Shown here: piece after piece, positions 60,079 through 64,000 of the stretch
Numbering within the stretch: position 1 is the stretch's first letter
Layout of the letters: the number at the start of each line of letters is the position of its first letter
Assembly: GCF_005280195.1 (NCBI RefSeq)
Contig: NZ_SZPR01000008.1
Span: 283,346 to 347,345 of the forward strand
Direction of reading: 5' to 3'
Length of the DNA: 64,000 nucleotides
Source of the DNA: Streptomyces galbus
Lineage (GTDB): Bacteria; Actinomycetota; Actinomycetes; Streptomycetales; Streptomycetaceae
Made by a program: the position numbers and the translations under genes
Notes under the pieces: model-generated
Seen by the model: only the letters and a program-made list of their open reading frames with translations
What the model was told of the DNA's origin: nothing
Databases searched by the model: none

Positions 60079-61287
60079 ATGGAGTTCCGGCAGTCGAACA
60101 AGCTGAGCGAGGTTTGCTACGAGATCCGCGGCCCGGTGATCGAGCAGGCCAACGCGCTGGAGGAGGCGGGGCACAGTGTGCTGCGCCTGAACACCGGCAA
60201 CCCCGCGCTGTTCGGCTTCGAGGCGCCGGAGGAGATCCTCCAGGACATGATCCGGATGCTGCCCCGGGCGCACGGCTACACCGACTCGCGCGGCGTCCTG
60301 TCGGCCCGCCGGGCGGTCGCCCAGCGCTACCAGACGCTCGGCCTCGCGGTGGACGTCGACGACGTGTTCCTCGGCAACGGCGTGTCCGAACTGGTCTCCA
60401 TGGCCGTGCAGGCGCTGGTCGAGGACGGCGACGAGATCCTCATCCCCGCGCCGGACTTCCCGCTGTGGACGGCGGTGACGACGCTGGCGGGCGGCAAGGC
60501 GGTCCACTACCTGTGCGACGAGCAGGCCGAGTGGTACCCCGACCTGGCCGACATGGAGTCGAAGGTCACCGACCGCACGAAGGCGGTCGTCCTCATCAAT
60601 CCCAACAACCCCACCGGCGCGGTCTATCCGAAGGAGATCGTCGAGGGCGTCCTCGACCTCGCCCGCCGCCACGGCCTGATGGTCTTCGCGGACGAGATCT
60701 ACGACCAGATCCTCTACGACGACGCGGTGCACCACTCGGCCGCCGCCCTCGCCCCGGACCTGGTGGTCCTCACCTTCTGCGGACTGTCCAAGACCTACCG
60801 GGTGGCGGGCTTCCGCTCCGGCTGGCTCGTGGTCACCGGCCCCCGGCAGCACGCCCGCGACTACCTGGAGGGCCTGACGATGCTGGCCTCCATGCGGCTG
60901 TGCGCCAACGCGCCCGCGCAGTACGCCATCCAGGCCGCGCTGGGCGGCCGGCAGTCCATCGGCGAACTCACCGCGCCCGGCGGCCGGCTGCGCGAACAGC
61001 GCGACGTGGCCTGGGAGAAGCTGAACGAGATCCCCGGCGTGACGTGCGTGAAGCCCAAGGGCGCGCTGTACGCCTTCCCGCGCCTTGACCCCAAGGTCCA
61101 CCCGATCCACGACGACGAGCGGTTCGTCCTCGACCTGCTGCTGCGCGAGAAGATCCAGGTGGTGCAGGGCACCGGCTTCAACTGGCCCTCCCCCGACCAC
61201 TTCCGCATCCTGACCCTGCCCCACGCGGACGACCTGGAGGCGGCGATCGGACGGATCGGGCGGTTCCTCGGCGGGTACCGGCAGTGA
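60079..61287 (+). CDS. PLP-dependent aminotransferase (AlaT-like, class I/II)
   Basis: A 402-residue fold-type I aminotransferase. RLNTGNPALFGFEAPEEIL, the substrate/PLP region HGYTDSRGVLSARRAVAQRY, INPNNPTGAVYP, ADEIYDQILYDD, and the PLP-binding K238 in FCGLSKTYRVAGFRSGW are all present. This is the AlaA/AlaT group that makes alanine from pyruvate and glutamate and also uses branched-chain or aromatic keto acids. The ATG at 60079 begins MEFRQSNKLSEVCYEIRGP, the conserved family start. A histidine-phosphatase gene follows after 20 bases. Confidence 0.94.
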   Translation: MEFRQSNKLSEVCYEIRGPVIEQANALEEAGHSVLRLNTGNPALFGFEAPEEILQDMIRMLPRAHGYTDSRGVLSARRAVAQRYQTLGLAVDVDDVFLGNGVSELVSMAVQALVEDGDEILIPAPDFPLWTAVTTLAGGKAVHYLCDEQAEWYPDLADMESKVTDRTKAVVLINPNNPTGAVYPKEIVEGVLDLARRHGLMVFADEIYDQILYDDAVHHSAAALAPDLVVLTFCGLSKTYRVAGFRSGWLVVTGPRQHARDYLEGLTMLASMRLCANAPAQYAIQAALGGRQSIGELTAPGGRLREQRDVAWEKLNEIPGVTCVKPKGALYAFPRLDPKVHPIHDDERFVLDLLLREKIQVVQGTGFNWPSPDHFRILTLPHADDLEAAIGRIGRFLGGYRQ

Positions 61288-61307
61288 CGCCCGTCTAGCC
61301 TGGGGCC

Positions 61308-61907
61308 ATGAGTGATCTCTTCCTGGTCCGGCACGGCGAGACCGAGTGGTCGCGGTCCGGACGGCACACCGGGTGGACGGACGTCCCCCTTACCGAGCGC
61401 GGGCGGGAGGAGGCGCGGCGGCTGGTGCCGCTCATCCGCTCCCACCGCATCGGCGCCGCGTTCGTCAGCCCCCTGCAGCGGGCGCGCGAGACGGCCGAGC
61501 TGATCGGCCTGCACGACGTGCGGATCGACTCGGACCTGCGCGAGTGGGACTACGGCGGCTACGAGGGCGTCACCACCGTCGAGATCCAGCGGGAGCGGCC
61601 GGGCTGGTTCCTGTTCGACGACGGGGTCGCCCCCGGCCCGCCGGACCACCCCGGGGAGAGCCCGGAACAGGTCGGGCGCCGTGCCGACCGGGCGCTGGCG
61701 AAGGTGGACGCGGCGTTCGCCAACACCGAGGGCTGCGTGGTGGTGGTCGCCCACGGCCACTTCCTGCGCGTGCTGACCGCCCGCCGGCTGGGCCTGCCGC
61801 CGTCCTCCGGCGCCCTGTTCCAACTGGCCACGGGCACCCTGTGCCGCCTGAGCACGGAGCACGGGCGCCCGGTGATCGCGGGGTGGAACATCCGGCCGCC
61901 GGAGTAG
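61308..61907 (+). CDS. histidine phosphatase family protein (phosphoglycerate-mutase-like)
   Basis: A 199-residue acid phosphatase-fold protein. The phospho-accepting His is in VRHGETEWS (R8-H9-G10), the second catalytic His is in VVVAHGHFLRV, and SPLQRARETAELIG is the usual third block. Small bacterial members dephosphorylate sugar phosphates, phosphoglycolate or other small molecules. It is 20 bases downstream of the aminotransferase gene and likely co-transcribed; the link is unexplained. Confidence 0.92.
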   Translation: MSDLFLVRHGETEWSRSGRHTGWTDVPLTERGREEARRLVPLIRSHRIGAAFVSPLQRARETAELIGLHDVRIDSDLREWDYGGYEGVTTVEIQRERPGWFLFDDGVAPGPPDHPGESPEQVGRRADRALAKVDAAFANTEGCVVVVAHGHFLRVLTARRLGLPPSSGALFQLATGTLCRLSTEHGRPVIAGWNIRPPE

Positions 61908-62053
61908 CGTCCCGGACCGGCGGAACGGCGGGCGGGGGCGTGTGCGGCCCCCTCCACAGGCGTACGCCCACCCCGGTTGTCAGACCCGCGCCGTAGCCTT
62001 CGGACGAAGAGGTCGCGCCGGGAGGGGCGGGACGGGCCCGGAGGGAGCGTGTC

Positions 62054-62698
62054 GTGAGCCGTCCGCCGACCGCCGCCCAGCGGCGGATGATCGAGGGCGC
62101 CGATCCGGTCACGGGGCGGCTGACCGGGACGCCCGCGCAGCTCGCGGCGCTGGTCGGGCGCGGGCTGGCCTTCCGGCACCCCCGGCCGCCGCACGACCAC
62201 TTCCTCACCCCGGCCGGCCACCGGATGCGGGAGTCCCTCACCCGGCCGCCCGACCCCGTCGCCCCGGCCCGGCAGTCCGCGCCCGCCGCGGACAGCGGGG
62301 TGTTCAGCGCCCGCATCGGGGGCGAGGAGACGACGGACGCCTCGCCCCGCCGGGCCCGTGAGGTGCACAGCGCCTGGCAGGGCCTGCTGGAGCTGCGCCG
62401 GATGACCCGGCGCGACGGGGCCACGGACCGGCCCTGCGACTGGGAGCGCGCGCACCTGGTGCAGGCCGCCGCGCTCGCCCTGGAGGCGGCCGGTCACCGC
62501 CCGGCCGGCCCGGACGCCACGGACGGCTACCGGGTGCGCGCCACCCCGCAGCCGGAGGCGGTCGCCGTGCACGCTCCCGACGCGGCGGCCCTGCGGGCCT
62601 GCGCGGCCACCCTGGAGGCGGCGGGCTGGCAGACCGGCGAACACACCGACCCCCGCACCCGCACCCGCTACCTCCTGGCCTCACCCCGCCGGGCGTGA
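62054..62698 (+). CDS. hypothetical protein conserved in Streptomyces style
   Basis: A 214-residue soluble protein. It contains the block PPTAAQRRMIEGADPVTGRLTG, with a helix-like LAALVGRGLAFRHPRPPHDHFLTPAGHRMRE region that resembles winged-helix segments, and a C-terminal half with repeated Ala/Glu-rich helices. No signal peptide or membrane helix. I do not recognise an assigned family. The GTG at 62054 follows GGAGGGAGC. It stands alone. Confidence 0.65.
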   Translation: MSRPPTAAQRRMIEGADPVTGRLTGTPAQLAALVGRGLAFRHPRPPHDHFLTPAGHRMRESLTRPPDPVAPARQSAPAADSGVFSARIGGEETTDASPRRAREVHSAWQGLLELRRMTRRDGATDRPCDWERAHLVQAAALALEAAGHRPAGPDATDGYRVRATPQPEAVAVHAPDAAALRACAATLEAAGWQTGEHTDPRTRTRYLLASPRRA

Positions 62699-62725
62699 CC
62701 GGGTCACGGTGCCGGACGACGACCA

Positions 62726-63061
62726 TCAGTAGTCGGTCAGGTCCACGATCACATCGCAGTGCGGATCGTCGGACGGCCGATGCATCTGCTCGTTCGCCAG
62801 GAACGCCGGGGAGACCAGGGCACCGAGCAGGCCGGGCCCCGTACGGGTGATCAGTACATCCGCACCGTAGGTGCGGTCCCGCTCAGGCGAACGGAAGTAG
62901 AGCCGCATACGGTCCTCGCCCGTGATGACCGCCCCGATGAACAACGGCTTCCACGACACCTGCGTGGTGACGAAGGAGCTGACGAGATCGAGCAGACGAC
63001 CCGTGGCCGCCTGCTCGGCGCCGGGTTCAGGAGCATTCACGTCTGGGCCCATGCCGGTCAT
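62726..63061 (-). CDS. small hypothetical protein
   Basis: A 111-residue protein from an ATG at 63061 after GGGAACGA: MTGMGPDVNAPEPGAEQAATG, then GRLLDLVSSFVTTQVSWKPLFIGAVITGEDRM, RSPERDRTYGADVLITRTGPG and a C-terminal DPHCDVIVDLTDY. It is predicted to be an alpha/beta soluble domain. Family unknown. It is transcribed with the second HxlR gene (gap 41 bases) and may be its partner. Confidence 0.6.
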   Translation of the reverse strand: MTGMGPDVNAPEPGAEQAATGRLLDLVSSFVTTQVSWKPLFIGAVITGEDRMRLYFRSPERDRTYGADVLITRTGPGLLGALVSPAFLANEQMHRPSDDPHCDVIVDLTDY

Positions 63062-63102
63062 TCGTTCCCAACCCAGCCATCGGATGATCGGAAAGACCTC
63101 CC

Positions 63103-63513
63103 TCAGACGCCGCCCCCGTCGACCAGGTCCCGTGCGTGCCGTTCGTCGTAGGTCGCGCGGGACTCGGCGACGTAGGTGCGGTTGCGCTCCGCCCAGGCCG
63201 TGAGCCGTTGCAGTGTTTCGTGCAACTCGCGGGCGACCGGCGTGAGTTCGTACTCCACCCGGGGCGGGACGGTCGGATGGACCGTGCGGGTGACGAGTCC
63301 GTCGCGCTCCAGGTTGCGCAGGGTCAGCGTCAGCATGCGGCGGCTGATGCCCTCGATGCCGCGCTCCAGTTCGGTGAAGCGGATCGGGCCGTGCGCCGCC
63401 GCGACCAGGATCTGCACGCTCCACTTGCCCGCGACCCTGTCAAGAACCTCACGGACGGGACAGGCGTGCGCGTTCACGACCTGCGGGGTAACACCCGTGT
63501 TCCTCCGGGACAT
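63103..63513 (-). CDS. HxlR-type transcriptional regulator
   Basis: A 136-residue regulator: conserved Cys near the N terminus (HACPVREVLDRVAGKWSVQILVAAAHGP) and the winged helix RFTELERGIEGISRRMLTLTLRNLERDGLV, typical of HxlR proteins that sense redox-active or electrophilic compounds. The ATG at 63513 faces the MFS exporter gene; a CGTGC-N7-GCACG dyad (63571-63587) lies between, a likely operator. Confidence 0.9.
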   Translation of the reverse strand: MSRRNTGVTPQVVNAHACPVREVLDRVAGKWSVQILVAAAHGPIRFTELERGIEGISRRMLTLTLRNLERDGLVTRTVHPTVPPRVEYELTPVARELHETLQRLTAWAERNRTYVAESRATYDERHARDLVDGGGV

Positions 63514-63623
63514 CCGACTGCCTCCTTACACCGCCTCCCATGGTCACCGACGATGGGTCCCGTTACAAGTCGTGCACCAAGGGCACGAACGGTTCCCGTC
63601 GAGCATGCGGAGGCCCGCAGGCC

Positions 63624-64000
63624 ATGTCCACCACCGCCGGTCCCCCGACCGTCCTCTCCCCGTCCCCCACCCGGTCCCGCTGGGCGTCCCTGGCCGTCCT
63701 GTGCGCGGGCACCCTGATGACCATCCTGGACGGCAGCATCGTCACCGTGGCGATGCCGGCCGTCCAGAGCGACCTGGGGTTCAGCGGCGCCGGGCTCGCC
63801 TGGGTCGTCAACGCCTACCTCATCCCCTTCGGCGGGCTGCTCCTGCTGGCCGGCCGGCTCGGGGACCTGGTGGGCCGCAAGCGGATGTTCGCCGCGGGCC
63901 TCGCGGTGTTCACCGCCGCGTCCGTGCTGTGCGGGCTGGCCACCGGCCGGGGTCTGCTCGTCGCGGCGCGCGCACTGCAGGGCGTCGGCGGGGCGATGAC
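63624..64000 (+). CDS. MFS drug:H+ antiporter, DHA2 (14-TM) type, partial at window end
   Basis: The first 125 residues of a transporter that continues past the window. After a short Pro/Ser N terminus, helix 1 carries LCAGTLMTILDGSIVTVAMPAV (the DHA2 motif LDxxIVxVAxP), helix 2 VVNAYLIPFGGLLLLAG, the loop motif A GRLGDLVGRKRMFAAG, and helix 3 follows. These proteins export drugs or antibiotics in exchange for protons. The ATG at 63624 sits divergent from the HxlR gene, which probably controls it. Confidence 0.92.
   Translation, partial: MSTTAGPPTVLSPSPTRSRWASLAVLCAGTLMTILDGSIVTVAMPAVQSDLGFSGAGLAWVVNAYLIPFGGLLLLAGRLGDLVGRKRMFAAGLAVFTAASVLCGLATGRGLLVAARALQGVGGAM

Overview
The window is a high-GC actinobacterial chromosome segment, almost certainly from Streptomyces. 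The evidence is strong G/C bias at third codon positions, frequent GTG starts, tightly overlapping genes (ATGA and TGATG junctions), Tat and secreted CBM2 proteins, exact CebR-type operators, an AllR-type allantoin cluster, and several protein families that are essentially restricted to Streptomyces. About 60 protein genes are supported. No rRNA, tRNA, CRISPR array, integrase or insertion sequence was recognised.

Layout. 1-0.8 kb: the end of a 2-oxoacid:ferredoxin oxidoreductase beta subunit and its ferredoxin. 0.8-7.3 kb: a patchy accessory stretch with a proline-rich membrane protein, a probable 5' gene remnant, a DUF1963 protein, a secreted ricin-type lectin, a small unknown protein, a second-type NAD-dependent DNA ligase and an N-terminally short Nudix gene. 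7.4-13 kb: a xanthine dehydrogenase operon (2Fe-2S, FAD, Mo subunits, XdhC) divergent from a TetR gene, with a striking double operator between them. 13.5-20.2 kb: a secreted unknown, exonuclease III, a metallo-hydrolase, a PcaD-PcaC fusion, a type-B carboxylesterase, DUF5707 and a GNAT. 20.3-23.2 kb: two secreted CBM2 proteins (one a GH5 cellulase), each behind an exact CebR operator. 23.4-25.5 kb: an alpha/beta hydrolase behind a MerR-style promoter and an exported HD-domain enzyme.

25.7-31 kb: an SNF2 helicase translationally coupled to a SWIM zinc-finger protein. 31-38 kb: a sugar module (binding protein, permease, ATPase, ROK kinase, small membrane protein) with a GntR regulator and a divergent Gfo/Idh dehydrogenase; matching palindromes lie in both control regions. 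38-41.4 kb: a cytochrome P450 and a two-component system. 41.6-45.2 kb: a leader peptide, metY, a damaged metX and an AIM24 protein. 45.3-52.9 kb: an SDR, then the ureide cluster (allantoicase, allantoinase, AllR, a MocA-like nucleotidyltransferase, malate synthase) tied together by three similar 15-bp boxes. Xanthine dehydrogenase, allantoinase, allantoicase and malate synthase together suggest purine catabolism via urate, allantoin and glyoxylate; the uricase and ureidoglycolate steps are not in the window.

53-57 kb: two divergent IucA/IucC-type siderophore synthetases plus a HipA-like kinase. 57-59.3 kb: a two-gene envelope operon with a VWA protein. 59.4-64 kb: an HxlR regulator divergent from an alanine-type aminotransferase, a histidine phosphatase, two unknown proteins, and a second HxlR regulator divergent from an MFS exporter that runs off the end. 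The points most worth a second look are the probable metX pseudogene, the predicted operators (xdh/TetR, AllR, GntR, MerR), the sulfur leader peptide, the SNF2-SWIM pair and the divergent siderophore synthetases.
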